Shown in pieces: positions 22,220 through 34,368 of a stretch of 64,000 nucleotides of DNA; the first letter of the stretch is position 1, and each line of letters opens with the position of its first letter. Source of the DNA: Epiperipatus broadwayi (lineage: Eukaryota; Onychophora; Udeonychophora; Euonychophora; Peripatidae); assembly GCA_028023455.1 (NCBI GenBank), contig JAQFVV010012395.1, forward strand, positions 9,980,154-10,044,153, written 5' to 3'. Below the pieces are notes generated by a model. It searched no databases. It saw only the letters and a program-made list of their open reading frames with translations, and was not told the DNA's origin. The translations under genes were made by a program, and so were the position numbers.

Positions 22220-23736
22220 TTGAAATTTGAAGAAATAGCCAATTTTAATAATAAAGTAAATAAAGAGAAATTTATAGCATCTATACTTCGCAAAAATTGC
22301 AACAAGACCTTTTTAAAGGCCCAATATTTTCAAATAAATCCATCTGCATCTACACCCCCAAGAATCTTCGCTAACATTAAGTTACATAAACCTAATGTGC
22401 CTTTAAGATTGATGATAGACTTCGGCGGAGCACATTATGTCAATACCACAAAAATGATAAATCAATGGCTCCTCGAAACAATAGGTTTTGGCACACAGGC
22501 TATTAACTCATCATTTAAATTCATTAATAAAATAAAACAAGCCAGAATCAAACCTGAATTTAGTATGGCATCACTGGATGTAACAGAGCTATACGGGTCA
22601 ATTAACCGTAAAAGCTCGATCGATATTATTATAGCTGAACTCACAAATAATAGTTTTCCACAAGAGCAGCTAAATTTCATAGTAGAACTTTTGAAATGGA
22701 TGGATCAAAATATTGTGGCCACATTTAATGGTAAATGGTTTAAAATGAACGATAGATGGCCAATGGGCGTCCCAATAAGTGGGATAATATCTAGTATTTT
22801 CCTCAATCATTTTGAAAGGCAAATACTAAGTACTACACAATTGAACCAAACTTAATGTATATGTGCTATGTTGACGATGTATTCATAGTTGCACCAGAAC
22901 AAATAATAATGGATATTCAAAAAGAGCTACAAACACAAACCTCTTTAACAATTAACTGCACACATGAAAACCTTCAGCACAATGTTAATTATCTAGATAT
23001 TCAAGTTCATAGAGATCCACACCAACTTACATACGCTATGACAGTTAAGCCACTAGAAATTTGAGGATTTATACATCCAAACTCGAACTCACCCAACTCT
23101 CATAAATTGGCTGGACTCTCTTCCTTCCTGCACAGAAATCATAGACTGTGTAAATTTGAAGCTGACCGAAAAATGAACCTCACAAATTCATACAACATTA
23201 TATATAAAAAGATCAAGCAATTTCAAACTAAATTACAAACTGACACGGTCAAAAGCAATAAACCCAGAATAATGCTTCCATACATACCATCAATTGCTAG
23301 CAAATATTATAAAATATTTGCTGAGTCCTTTGAACTAGGATTCCACACCCCACCATCAACAAACAGAATGCTAAACAATACCAAAGACAAAATACCTTCT
23401 GATCAAATATCCCAAGCAGTTTATAAAATTTCATGCCCAACCAATGGATGTAGAGTGGCATACTATGGGGAGACCTGTGCCAACATTACAACAAGAACAT
23501 CTCAACATCATTATTTTTACAGGAAAGCTATAAATAGCGATGAAAACAGATCCATATTCTTCAAGCACCAAAAAACAACCGGCCATATGTTTGAACCCAC
23601 TATAGCAAGGGCACTGTGCACTGAACACAATGATGTGAAACGAAAAATTAAAGAGGCGTGTTTTATTGCAAATGACAATTGTGCAATAAACCGGAAGGAA
23701 TCGTGCTTTACAATCTCCAGAAAATGGCCGTTATAA
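22220..23736 (+). pseudogene. PLE reverse transcriptase/GIY-YIG protein, frameshifted
   Basis: Three open blocks: 22220-22855; then, after a frameshift near 22845, 22855-23064 and 23107-23736 in one frame, split by TGA at 23062-23064. Block 1 carries FANIKLHKPNVPLR, ASLDVTELYGSI (motif A, Asp) and MGVPISGIISSIFLNHFE (motif B). Block 2 opens with CYVDDVFIV (motif C, the catalytic Asp pair) and NYLDIQVHRD. Block 3 has the PLE linker and then the endonuclease: VYKISCP...YYGETC, TRTSQH, FKHQKTTGHMFEP, KEACFI and CAINRKES, giving the GIY-YIG tyrosines, catalytic Arg, His, Glu and terminal Asn. The protein would copy PLE RNA at a GIY-YIG nick in the nucleus. The N-terminal part is missing or eroded. 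With only two disabling changes visible, it is a fairly recent pseudogene. Confidence 0.9.
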
Positions 23737-23786
23737 AATTTGCATAAAATTTTACATAAACCACAGCTAAACTTCAGTTGAAAGTA

Positions 23787-23829
23787 GGCTATGATTATGG
23801 AGACTCAAAGTCCCTGAAAGCGCTAAGCC
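23787..23829 (+). ncRNA. Hammerhead-like fold in PLE 3' region (core altered)
   Basis: Outer stem GGCT/AGCC, then ATGATTA where a hammerhead has CTGATGA, a stem II hairpin GACT/AGTC with loop CAA and weaker flanking pairs, GAA, AGCGCT as a 2-bp stem III with loop CG, and base A before the closing stem. C3 and G8 are replaced, so self-cleavage is not expected. The second PLE copy (36141-36181) keeps the layout with a different, still paired, stem II. Confidence 0.45.
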
Positions 23830-23992
23830 ATATAACTTTGTAATAAAATTTAGACAAGCTTCACTTTTTTGCGTAAAGTGCAATCTCACTTAATTATTAA
23901 TATTTAGATTGCTTTTTATATCATAGATTTTTTTTTTAAAGAGTGATTTTTTTTTTGTTTTCCTGAAGGTTTGTGGTAATGGTGTTTTAGCT

Positions 23993-24524
23993 GTATGTAT
24001 ATGTTGGACTATTTCCATCATCTAATATGAGTATTGAATGTCTTTATAAAAATGTAACTATTTAAATATTCCAAATACATTCAATTGTTAGTAATAGCAC
24101 ACAGGTTAGTATATGCACATTGTTTCAAGATGTCTTATTCTTTCCTCTTCTTCAGGTGTTGCTGGCTTGACCAGTGACAATACTAGCATAGAAGTCAAAC
24201 CTAAACCCTTCCTTTAAGTATTGAATTTTAAGGTAATGCTCTAACCAAATGAACCATACTGCCATGGCAGGATTACTTTAAAATTCAATACTCAAAGAAT
24301 CTAAGGATCCAGGTTCGATTCCCATGCTATTACTATCACTGGTCAGGCCAGTAACACCTGAAGAAGAGGGAGAAATAATACCTCTCAAAACATTGTGCAT
24401 ATACTAACCTGTCTGTTACCACTAACAAGTGAACATATTTGGAATATTTAAATAAAGTTAATTTTTTCTAAAGACATTCAATACTTATATTAGATTATGG
24501 AAATAGTCCAACATATAAATACAG
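23993..24524. repeat. Head-to-head pair of tRNA-derived SINEs
   Basis: Two inverted copies of one SINE meet near TGCCATGGCA (24262-24271). The minus copy has an A-box-like TTCATTTGGTTAGAGCA and a B-box-like GGTTTGACTTC. The plus copy lacks the A-box part but has a near-perfect B box GGTTCGATTCC (24312-24322). The shared body runs to GGAAATAGTCCAACATAT at both outer ends. Inside the body is CTGAAGA, a hairpin (AGAGG/CCTCT in the plus copy) and an AAAAC/GAAAC segment, which resembles part of a hammerhead. The antisense body reads TTCTTTCCTCTTCTTCAG, a ready-made 3' splice-site sequence. Confidence 0.75.
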
Positions 24525-25141
24525 TGATTTTTTTTTTCTATTTACTAAAAAAAACAAGTATCATATGATTAAATCATTAAAATAGAATGCTATAGAATGG
24601 ATTATAATAGAATTAATTCATTTGTTATTTAAAATTTGTGATTTATGTGAGAATTTTATTCTTAACATAAATTGTAAAAAATTGAAGCTGGAAATCACAT
24701 GATATTTTACCTGCAAACAAGATTGTCCATTTTACAAATACTCATATTAAAAATAGATCTCCACAAAATTTTTATTTCTTTATTTTTATGCACTATTTAT
24801 AATGCTTTATTTAATTCAAATTATCTTACAATTCTGACTGTATAACAAATTTTCTTAGAGCTTTTAATATCTTTCTCCCACTTTACATACTAAAGGGGGG
24901 GGGGGTATTGGATATTAAAAGTAAGTAGAATTTTAATTTTCATTTGCAATTCAATAATAGTATTATTTTTTTAAAAATTAAATTAACCAATTTATAAATA
25001 TTGGAAGATTAAAAAAAAGTGAAAGTAAGCTATTTTAAAAACTATCGCAATAAATTTGGTCAGTTTAACAGTGAATAAAATTAAACACAAAAATATGATA
25101 AATAAATAAAAAGACTTGTAAAATTTTATTTTTCTTTCATA
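24525..25141. other. AT-rich spacer
   Basis: Contains a G-run near 24895-24905 and no recognised feature. Confidence 0.5.
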
Positions 25142-25224
25142 TGTCAAAGCATCGGCCAGAAAGCGAACCCGCAAACCCGGCACAATTGCTTGTAAGGCAG
25201 CTGTGCTGACCACCAACGCTTGAC
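25142..25224 (-). repeat. tRNA-like retroposon copy
   Basis: On minus it reads AAGCGTTGGTGGTCAGCAC, anticodon-arm-like GCTGCCTTACAAGCAA, then B-box GGGTTCGCTTTC and the closing CCGATGC that would pair with GCGTTGG. It lacks part of the D arm compared with the related copy at 38068-38161. TGTCA flanks both ends of both copies. A target duplication is unclear here. It is a tRNA-derived retroposon, not a functional tRNA gene. Confidence 0.6.
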
Positions 25225-25692
25225 AAAAAAATTATTTTTGTTTAAATAAATTTATTACTTTTATAAAGATCCTATGCCAATAATAGTTTCAGTTTAAAGA
25301 ATTATTGTAATATTTATAATTTTATTTTAGATAAAACACTTATAATCCTTTTAACATTGATACAAAAAAAAAAGAAATGGAAACCTCCTTATTTCAAACT
25401 TGTTTTAATCATAAACTCCTTTAAATTTTATTTTAGATTTTTTTGTTGTTAAAAATTGTTTAATATACTCAAAGTCATTAACAATGAAAATTCAACTACT
25501 TGTTTGAATTAACAGTTAAAAGTATTTTAAGCCAATAAACATGGCATGATCACCATTTCTTATGCTTGCTTATAACTTATTAAAACAGGCAAAACTCTCT
25601 ATACGTATTGCCATTCGGTGCAATCCAGAGTAATCAATGGATACCAGAAGGCTCGTGCATAAAATCCCCATCTAGTGCCTACTCATCCAATA

Positions 25693-25734
25693 TCCCCAGA
25701 CTAGTTACTGGCTTATGGCCTTTGTCAGTGATGC
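25693..25734 (-). ncRNA. Hammerhead-like motif, D2 unit 1 (core mutated)
   Basis: On minus: GCATCA, CTGACAA (G8 changed), stem II GGC/GCC with loop CATAA, GTA instead of GAA, ACTAGT (2-bp stem III), C, TGGGGA. Two core changes make this copy inactive by expectation. Confidence 0.5.
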
Positions 25735-26122
25735 ACTGCACCTAGATCTTAGGATCTAATGAAACCCTCCAGAAGCCACCTTTTATCTTAACTTACAAAA
25801 CTATGAGTCTTAAATTGAAAACACTATATTTAAACCCAAGCTGATTAGCTTATATAGTTATATAGGTCTGAACTCAGTTCAGTACCTATACATTTTGGTG
25901 GCCTTGGTTCTTTAATGACCATAGCCACCACTATCCTATTAAGAAGGATTGGTTTTAAGCAATAAACATCACATAATCACCATTTCTTAAGCTTGCTTAT
26001 AACTGTCATTAAAACAGGCAAAACTTTCTATACATATTGACACTCAGTGCAAGCCAGAGTAATCAATGGATGTCAGTAGGCTTGTGGATAAAATCCCCCA
26101 TCTACTGCCTACTAATCCAATA

Positions 26123-26164
26123 TCACCAGATTAGTTTCTGGTTTGTCGCCTTCATCAGTGAGAA
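26123..26164 (-). ncRNA. Hammerhead ribozyme-like motif, D2 unit 2
   Basis: 42 nt on minus: stem I TTCTCA/TGGTGA, core CTGATGA, a weak stem II segment (GG/CC), GAA, ACTAAT in the stem III position, cleavage base C. Invariant core bases are intact. Confidence 0.55.
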
Positions 26165-26273
26165 GCCAATGATCTGAGAGCACTGCCCCTAGATCTTAGG
26201 ACCTAATGCAACCCTCCATCAGCCCCTTTTACCTCCACCTAACTACAAAACTATAAGTCTTAAATTGAAAATA

Positions 26274-26312
26274 CTGATGAAGGCCACAAGACAGAAACTA
26301 GTCTGGCGATAT
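26274..26312 (+). ncRNA. Hammerhead-like motif, D2 inverted partial unit
   Basis: CTGATGA, GGCCACAAGAC as a weakened stem II, GAA, ACTAGT as stem III, C, then TGGCGA. The 5' strand of stem I is lost because the inversion junction lies immediately upstream. Confidence 0.45.
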
Positions 26313-26577
26313 TAGATGAGTAGGCACTAGATGGGGATTTTATGCACAAGCCTTCTGACATCCATTGATTACTCTGTCTTGCACTGAGTGACAATACGTA
26401 TAGAGAGTTTTGCCTGTTTTAAAAGTACTTTACAATATTTAAATCATTTTTTAACAATTGAAAATAGTTTATTTTTCCGTGGAATAATTTTGCTTTCAAA
26501 TCAGCTAATGGCCATGTGCGTTATAGTAAAACAGTTAAAATGATGTCTGTCTGTATGTATATATATATGCATTATGG

Positions 26578-26793
26578 AAAATAACTATGTGTAAAAATGT
26601 ATACAAGATACATTAAAATCTTAATAAAGTTCACAATTTTTGTCTTGTGCACTTTTGACTAAGTTATATTAATTATAGTCATGCCATGAGTATGATTAAT
26701 ATAACTTAGTCAAAAGTGCATTAGGCAAAAATTGTGAACTTTATTAAGATTTTGAGTATATCTCATATACGTTTTTGTGTATAGTTATTTTTT
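26578..26793. repeat. Fold-back repeat, ~97-bp arms
   Basis: Arms 26578-26674 and 26694-26793 share AATCTTAATAAAGTTCACAA and CACTTTTGACTAAGTTATAT in inverse order with a few indels. The spacer is short (about 20 bp). No ORF. Confidence 0.85.
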
Positions 26794-29082
26794 ACATTAC
26801 ATTTCCTCGAGATATTACATATCAAAATTTTCAGCATTATATGTGTGTATCATTAAATAACATAGCATATTAGTTATAAGTGTAGATAAGATGGAATAAA
26901 CTACCTTTCTACCCATGCATTATGAATAGACAGTACATCAGCAAATGTTTACAAAAAATGGGTGGCCACCTATTTTTAAAGCTTAAACCAACATTCATTG
27001 ACAGTATTGGAAATAGGGTATAATATTATTTAATAGTCAGATTTTAAAATCAGCTTATTACTTGTAAAGGTTTGAATTATATATTCCAGGACAGAGAGAG
27101 TATCTTATTTTTAATGACCAGTGATAAAACATTATTTATTTACTTCATTTTAAATCAATAATCTTATAGTTTGTTTCTGACATATACAAAGTACTGGAAG
27201 CTTTTATCGTTAACGTAAGTAATGATAAAAATAAATAACAGTCATTTATATTTTTGAAATCACAGCAAACAACCGTATATTATATTTCTTTAACTAATTG
27301 TTATTTAATTTCAACTGCATTTTTGGCAAATAAATTGATGAATTGTTGCTTTAAAAAAAATGTGCGTGTGTGTGTTGCAAAACACATTTTCAATGTTTGA
27401 TTGATTACATATTCCAAAAATAAATTTCAGCTCTGTGTAAATTTTTTTTCCTAAATGCTTTATTTTAATTAATGAATTATGATTCAGAGATTATTATTCT
27501 CTCGCTATGTAAAAAACGAACAGATGGGTTATCTATCAAGAATTAATATTTTTTTTAAAAATTAAAGCTACTGAAATTTACCACCAGGTTAGTACTTTTT
27601 CAATTTCATGCTTTAATTTTTTTAATTGGGTCTTTATATATTTTGAATTCAAAAAAGCATATTTTTTATGCAAAAATTTTATTTTTTAAAGTATTTTGAG
27701 GAACCAATTGAGCTTGTTGTTTGGGATAAAGGAGTATTCATTTTTCTCTTCTACCCTTTTTTTTTATTTTCAAAATTTCCAATCAATTGACTGTATCTTT
27801 ATTAATTTTCTGATTTATTTGCAACTGAACTGGATTTTTTAAAACAGTTATAAGAATTATTACTGGCAATATATCGTTTCTGTTTTTTGCTATATTTTTT
27901 TCTTTCTCCAAAATAAAGAAATTCAAAACTTTTATTATAATTATCATTTTGCAAAAAAAAATCATTTTTATCACTCTAAATTAATACACTATACAGGCTT
28001 ACACTCACCTGCACATATATAATGTAATATATAAGGGATTCAAACTCAGACTTTCACATAACTCTCAGCTCTCCATGCCATCTCATATTGCTGACCCACT
28101 TATTCTATTGTTAGTAATTATTTATAAGTCACAAAAAGCTAATACAACTTTAACTTTATTTTATCTATGTATTTTATAGTACATACTCATTAAAATTGTT
28201 ATCATGTGATTCATATTTTCATGCATTATTTGTATTTCAAGTATTTTTTTCCATTGGTTCATTTCATATTTTTTACTGGTAGTTTGTCAAAATTTGAAAT
28301 ATAATGCACGGCTAAATGCATTTAGGGGGTAACAAGATGCAGCCTATTTTATACCATAATATTCTGATTAATAAATGCATAGTCATTGGTGAATGAGTAC
28401 AAAAGTGATATCATGCCTAAGGTAAACAATATGTTTTAATGCATCAATGTCTTTAAGGAGTTTTACCAATGGTGTTTTGTTATTAGTGGATAAGATATTA
28501 GTATACTGCATTCTACAGTATGTTTACAATTATTAGATGTATATGGTACACACACCAGTAAATAAATAGTTGAAATTTGACTAGATGGCATGATTAATGT
28601 TATAGTACATTTCAGGGTTTTATATATCACAATATCAGTTAATAAATAAGATGTTTGATTGATAGTTAAAAGAATGTTAAAAGTGATAGTATGTGATGCA
28701 TTTCATTTTGGCTAATAAGCTGCATTACATCTCATGAGCACATTGAACCCTAAATAATTATATTGGGAATGATTAGTCAATAATGTTGGTGATATCATTA
28801 AATATGATATTAATTAAATACGCTGCATAAGTCTCATTCAACAATATTCATTTGCAGATTGATGAGAAAGTAGTTGGTAATAAAGATGCTAGCGTAATGC
28901 ATTGCAGCATGATATGTAAATGATGGATCAGAATGTTATTCATCATTCACATGTAATTTTTGATAAAATTTGGAATAAAATTTTATAATTATTGCATTTT
29001 TATTTAATCACACTTCATTTTCAACATGTCACATCATTCTTTAACTTACATAATGGGACATAAACAAAAGCATTTTTGTAAT
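26794..29082. other. AT-rich desert
   Basis: Holds only a D1-like end fragment on minus near 28030-28105 (GGGATTCAAACTCAGACTTT), a short (GT)n near 27362-27375, and long T/A-rich runs. No coding signal. Confidence 0.5.
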
Positions 29083-29670
29083 CTAGCGCCATCTATAGTA
29101 AGCTTAAGTAATCATTTACCATATAGTAGTCCAGCTAAATTTCTGTCTTCAGACTTGATTATGGCTTTTAATTTTATCAATAAGAACTTGGTATTTAAAG
29201 CAGGAACCAATGCAGTTATGAATCTGAAAACTAACATTACACTTTGTTTACTATATAATATACTGAAACGAAAATGTCTAAGTTTTTCAATTTGAACTAA
29301 TCTACCTGTACAGTTATGTAGGTCTGACTTCAAATCACAATTATATATTTTAGTAAATGTAAAGATTTTTTTTATTGCAGTTAGAAAAGATATGAGGTTA
29401 CTGAAACATATAATTATTGATCTGAGATCAAATCTATATAATTATATAAGCAGACTAGCTTGGGTGAAAATCTTAGGATTTTTTTTAATTTCAGGCTTTT
29501 AGTTAATAGTAAACAAAGATTTGAAACATTTTTATGCTCAGTTTTGAATTCCAAGTTTTGTTGACAAATGCAAAAGCAAAAAACCATTCTTAGAATGAGA
29601 ATTCACTTGTGCTGCCACCTGGTAATCACTGATTATTCAGCTTTCTATAGATAACGCTAGAGAGCTGCTC
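29083..29670. repeat. D4 element with inverted ends, copy 1
   Basis: The left end CTAGCGCCATCTATAGTAAG (29084) matches, inverted, the right end CTTTCTATAGATAACGCTAG (29640-29660). A second, much shorter copy lies at 47968-48177. The interior contains D2-like segments (GATCTGAGATCAAATC near 29424, GTGCTGCCACCTGGTAATCA near 29610). No transposase. The element may be a MITE, but no target duplication was fixed. Confidence 0.55.
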
Positions 29671-32600
29671 TTAATATATTAGATTTGATATTTTATGTTT
29701 TATGTTAAATTGAATTTTGTATTGCTAAATATCTAAAGCATGCATATTTAGAAAATTTGGTAATATTTTACATTTTTTAAAATATGAATTTTGTATTGAA
29801 ATTTATCTTAATTATTAAAATTAAGCATATTTACATACTTATGTCTAACTGTCAAATGTAAATTTCTATACTGAGAAGTGATTAAGTAAAAATTAATCTC
29901 CCAAATACTATCTTGACATTAAATGCTAAAAGCAATAATGTGATGAAAATAGATTTTCACCTGGATTAATATAAGCAAAATTTCTCAGAGTATTTTTAAA
30001 GAAAAATCATAGTTATCCACATGTTATTTTAAACCAACTTGTAACATACATAAATAATTTGATGCTCAGCATGTAATTTCGAGACAGCTCTATTTAAACT
30101 TATGCAATCTTATTAAAAATATTTTTTATCTTCAAAACAGACAAAAAAATTAAAAACTATAGATATATTTTTAATAACAATGAAATATACCATTATACAT
30201 TATTATTAAATGATTTTCATTATTTATCATTTATGAAACAACAAGTCTTCATGTCCAAATATAAAATTTGTTTTTCCGCAATGTGCTCCAGTGGAAGATG
30301 ATTGGTTCTTTCTCAAGATGGCTGCAGTATCCTTTCTAAATTAACAGATATTTTACATTGCATCACAGCTTAACTATTATGTCATAAACCTTTTAAAGCA
30401 CTATCATATCTAAATGACAAATTTTGACATGAGGATGAAGAAATGTTATTCATATTTTAACCCACAACAGAATAATATGCTAATTTTGAATTTTATTTCT
30501 AAAACATTTGAAATGACTCCAACTATGTTTAGAAATCTGTCCTTGATTTGTGAAAATGTTTTCAAATGGTTTACAAGATTTCTTGATGACAGTAAGAGCA
30601 TTGAAGTTAGTTCACAAAGATATAAAACATATCGTGACATTTCATGTCATAACCTGTCAGCCAGACATAAATTTGTTTTGAATATTTAAATTATGCCAGC
30701 ATACAAATTATGTTGATTTAGAGATTGTGCTGATGGCAATTTGGAAAGAGAACTAGTTATGTGTTCACCGGAATGCGCTATAATATATATATATGTATAA
30801 CAATATTTGTGGGATCCTATTGACTGTGCCAGTGTTGTATTTAGGGTGTATATATATACATGTCAAATTATTATACTAAGCCTGATGTCATTGGCATGAT
30901 AAAGTGTCTAGTTGTCATGCAGTTATAGAAGAAAAGATTTCAAGGTGCCCTTATAAATTTACCTACTACTTCCAATTATATTGTGACAGCTTGCCTCGCA
31001 GATGTTCTGTGACAGCTTGTTTCATATCTGGTTTATCTCTAGCAGCCTCAATTTATTTTTTTCCATAAAAAGCTATAAAAATTAAAATATTTAAAGTCTT
31101 AAGCAGTAAAAATTGTATTCAAAAAGCTATCTAAGGTTATAAAATATTATAAAGTAATTATAAACACCATGGAGTAAATTAAATTAATCTTCATTATGAC
31201 CTAATTGCCAATCCTGATCATCCACTTATAGCAAAATAATGCCCAAGGAGTTGAAAAAAATCAAAGTTGTTGTTTTAATTTTTTTAGGATAACCAGGAGA
31301 AAGGAAAGACAATGACGTTGCTTCAAATAAAAACCTAACTGCATTCACGTAAGAAAGCTTTCATTTGTCTATGTTAAGTTACATGTTTTTATTAATTATA
31401 AATTAAAAAAGAGAAACAATCCAAAATTTCCCAGAAAGAAAATTTTAAAGCATATAAAGATACTTTATTGAATGTTAAAAATAATTAATTAGTCAAGAGT
31501 GATAAGTTTAAGAAAACTAATCTTCGTTTGAATTGAAAAATTGATATTTAAAAAATAGTTTTCAAAACATAGAAGAAAATATCAAGCTTCTATTTTAAAA
31601 AAATTGAATTAAGATTTATATTCAAAGCAAAGATAAAGTTTTATTATAGGACTTTAAGAGTGGAATATTAAACTGGTAACTTGTAATATAAGATGATGGT
31701 CATAAAAGAATATACTTCAAGCCAGAGAATTAAACAAAGTTATCAGATATATGTTTAAAAACTTTCCAAGTCTAATAAATCACAGGAGAAGGAAAGAAAT
31801 GGCAAAATAAAATTATTGAAATCTTAGTTAAACTTGTTTTAAAGTATACATTGAAAAAATAAAAAAATAAGTAATGTGGAGATCTGTCAAGATTTAGGAA
31901 ATGCTTTTGTAGTGTCATTTTTCTTTAAGAGCAGAATTATGCACGTAGAACTACAAACTAACCAGGAAGGAAGGATGCATCCAATTCAGAACTTTTGTCC
32001 CATTAATTGTGCTTGTGTGTCTAATGTTTTGTTTATTATGCATGTATTTTAGAAATATGAAGAGAGGAGAAACACCCAAATGCACAAGGAATGATAAAAG
32101 TCTACAGGGTAATCATGGTAATATTAAACTAAAAAAAAAACAAAAACAAATTTTGAAATGAGTTTTAAAGGGAAAAAACAAGATGAAAAGGATTTCAATT
32201 TTAAATTTATTAGTAATAATTTTCTTGTTTAATATGAAATATGAATGCAAAATATTTTCATAGTAGTGATATAAAGAATTTATGTTTGCAATCTAGTATA
32301 TAATGCTAAAAGTATGCTTAAATGTAGGAAGAGAGTACCCTTGAGTTATAATGTGAGTGTGTGGGGGGAGGGGTATAATGTTTAAGTTGTATATTCTGAT
32401 CCAGTATAAATTTTTAGAAAATTAAGTATGATAACATACATTGAAAGATATCTCAAAGTTATCATTGTTAAACTTACTTAACAAAGAGGAATGAACTAGT
32501 AACCATAAATAAAATCTGATAGGATTCTCAAAAAAGTATAATATATGATAAAATGTAATATTTATAAGAGCGAGAATGAATGAATATTGATTTAAGACCA

Positions 32601-34368
32601 TAACATGATCTCATTTATTTAAAAAAAACAACCTTTGATTAATAATAATAATAATAATAGAAATTGATTGTTTTGTGACATGATAGCAAATGTAGATAAG
32701 AGAATATTTCATGAGAAGATTATATTATATTACTAATATAGAACTGGTAGAATATTAGATACTGAATACACTGCAGGAGGTGAGTGGGATAGGATATATA
32801 AAATAGTTTCCTGAAGAACTGATAAAAGATTAAGTGGGATTAATCTTTGTGATACTCTGATAGTTAGTAGGAAATGATAGAAGGATTTTGGGCAAAGAAA
32901 TGATTATGGTACATACTGTAAGTGCTTATTAAAAAAGCCAGGTTAGAATTGGGGTAAGTTCATTAAAAAAATGATTACCTACCAAAATATGACACATCAT
33001 AAATAAAAGAAAATCTCCATCTCTCCATTAGGATAGTAATTAATAAAATCAGTGACTTATCTCTCTAAAGTTATAGTAAATACTAATATACTGTGCATTG
33101 AAAGTAGGTACAATATTTTAAGGGATTGTATGGGTTTTCTTCTTAAGCCTGGATAGAGTGGTTTGTAGATATTAGAATCATGTATGTTACAATGGTCCTA
33201 CATAGTTGGATAAAAGTTGAATAAATGACCAAATAAATAAAAACAACTGAGATCTCATATCAATATAAAACATGAGTATGAGAGAGAGAATGAATGGATT
33301 AAATGAATTTCACCATATGATAACTTTATTATTCATTTTAAATACATCATAAATATTGTCTTTATTTGTTGTTACTTATCATATCAGTAATAACTTTGTT
33401 AATACAATTAGAGTGTAAGATTTTAAACTCATTTTAAATATTAAATATAATTTACTATTACAAGATTATTAATGTATTGGAAGTTATAAAATATCACGTA
33501 ATATGGAAAATGACTCTGAAGATCTCAGATAACTCATGAATGATGCAAATATATCAGATTAATATAAAAGCATACATAATGATAAAATAATAAATTGATA
33601 ATTTCAAAAGAACTTGATATAAACTACAGGAATGGTAAAATGGATATCATAATCACTAAATTTATTTGTAAAGAATGTAAATAAGTTATTATCAATGTAT
33701 AAATAGTTTCATGGTTATTAATTTTTTTTATTGTTAATGAAGTATTTAACCTAATGTGCATGTGTGTTTGTTGTTCATTAGTATTGTGGTAAATAAAAGA
33801 CCTTGTTGATTTAACTTTGTAGTATTGTTTTCATTGTGTTTGAGAGTCATTTCCATCACAAGGTCACATCAATGAAGCACATTATCCACATAGAATAACA
33901 CAGATCATATTTGGATTATCTGCTTTACTTGAGGAGTTCTGTTTAATATTTTATAATTAACACCCTAACTCTCAACTGCTTGTACTTCATATTGTTATGA
34001 GATATAAAAGAATATTGACCTGTGAAAAAAACTATTCAGTATTACCAAATGGAGAGAATATAATAGAAATTAGTAGTATGTTAAGAGTCACAATTATTAA
34101 CTTAAGAGATTGTGATCAAAACAAGCACTGGCAAACTTAAAAGAATTAATAATAATTATACTTGAATTTATTTACTGGTTATAATCTCTACAGATTTTTT
34201 AATAGAATGTTTGCGAGTAGCTAGATGGTTTAAAGAATCTATAAATGAATTTCTAAATAGACAAACTTTAATATATATGATCCAACAGAGACACTTGAAT
34301 ATTTACCCAATTTCAAAATATCAACTAATAAACTACAATTTATTTTGATTAATGATTAGGGTGCTGTA
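29671..34368. other. Long non-coding desert
   Basis: About 4.7 kb with no recognised gene, tRNA or repeat apart from an (AAT)n tract near 32643-32660 and short A- or T-runs. It fits a large intron or intergenic DNA. Confidence 0.5.

Larger units (their letters stand above)
22180..23850 (+). mobile_element. Penelope-like element with GIY-YIG endonuclease
   Basis: Plus-strand PLE whose coding part spans 22220-23736, followed by a 3' region containing the hammerhead-like fold at 23787-23829. That 3' region is shared with the PLE relic at 36115-36990, so the two belong to one family. The borders given are approximate and no pseudo-LTR or target duplication was seen. Confidence 0.8.
25530..26425 (-). 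repeat. D2 family cluster: two tandem units plus an inverted part
   Basis: Two direct units on minus, one beginning near 25530 and the next near 25968 (period ~430-440 bp), are followed by an inverted partial unit 26272-26425 on plus. Recurring blocks: terminal AACATCACATAATCACCATT, AAACAGGCAAAACTCT, AATCAATGGATGTCAG, AAAATCCCCATCTAGTGCCT, the hammerhead-like block, and a palindromic GAACTCAGTTC in unit 1. Tandem units each with one ribozyme-like block suggest mobilisation through a multimeric or circular RNA. Confidence 0.8.

Noticed and set aside
24345-24400. Complete hammerhead in the SINE body
   Set aside because: CTGAAGA and a stem II are present, but the cleavage-site base would be G and no stem I forms around it; recorded only as a resemblance.
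25142-25224. Functional tRNA gene
   Set aside because: The D arm is truncated and the unit matches the retroposon at 38068-38161, which has an A-tail and target duplication.
29026-29295. 89-codon ORF
   Set aside because: Overlaps the D4 repeat on both strands with an equally long antisense ORF; no family resemblance.
31288-31348. Exon-like segment between TTTTTTTAG and GTAAGA
   Set aside because: All three frames contain a stop within the 61 nt, so it is not a coding internal exon.
32053-32108. Possible exon after TGCATGTATTTTAG with one open frame
   Set aside because: The donor is weak and the frame simply runs on through lysine codons; no protein resemblance.
33730-33960. LTR-like segment with AATAAA
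   Set aside because: No matching second LTR, no TG...CA pair with duplication, no primer-binding site.
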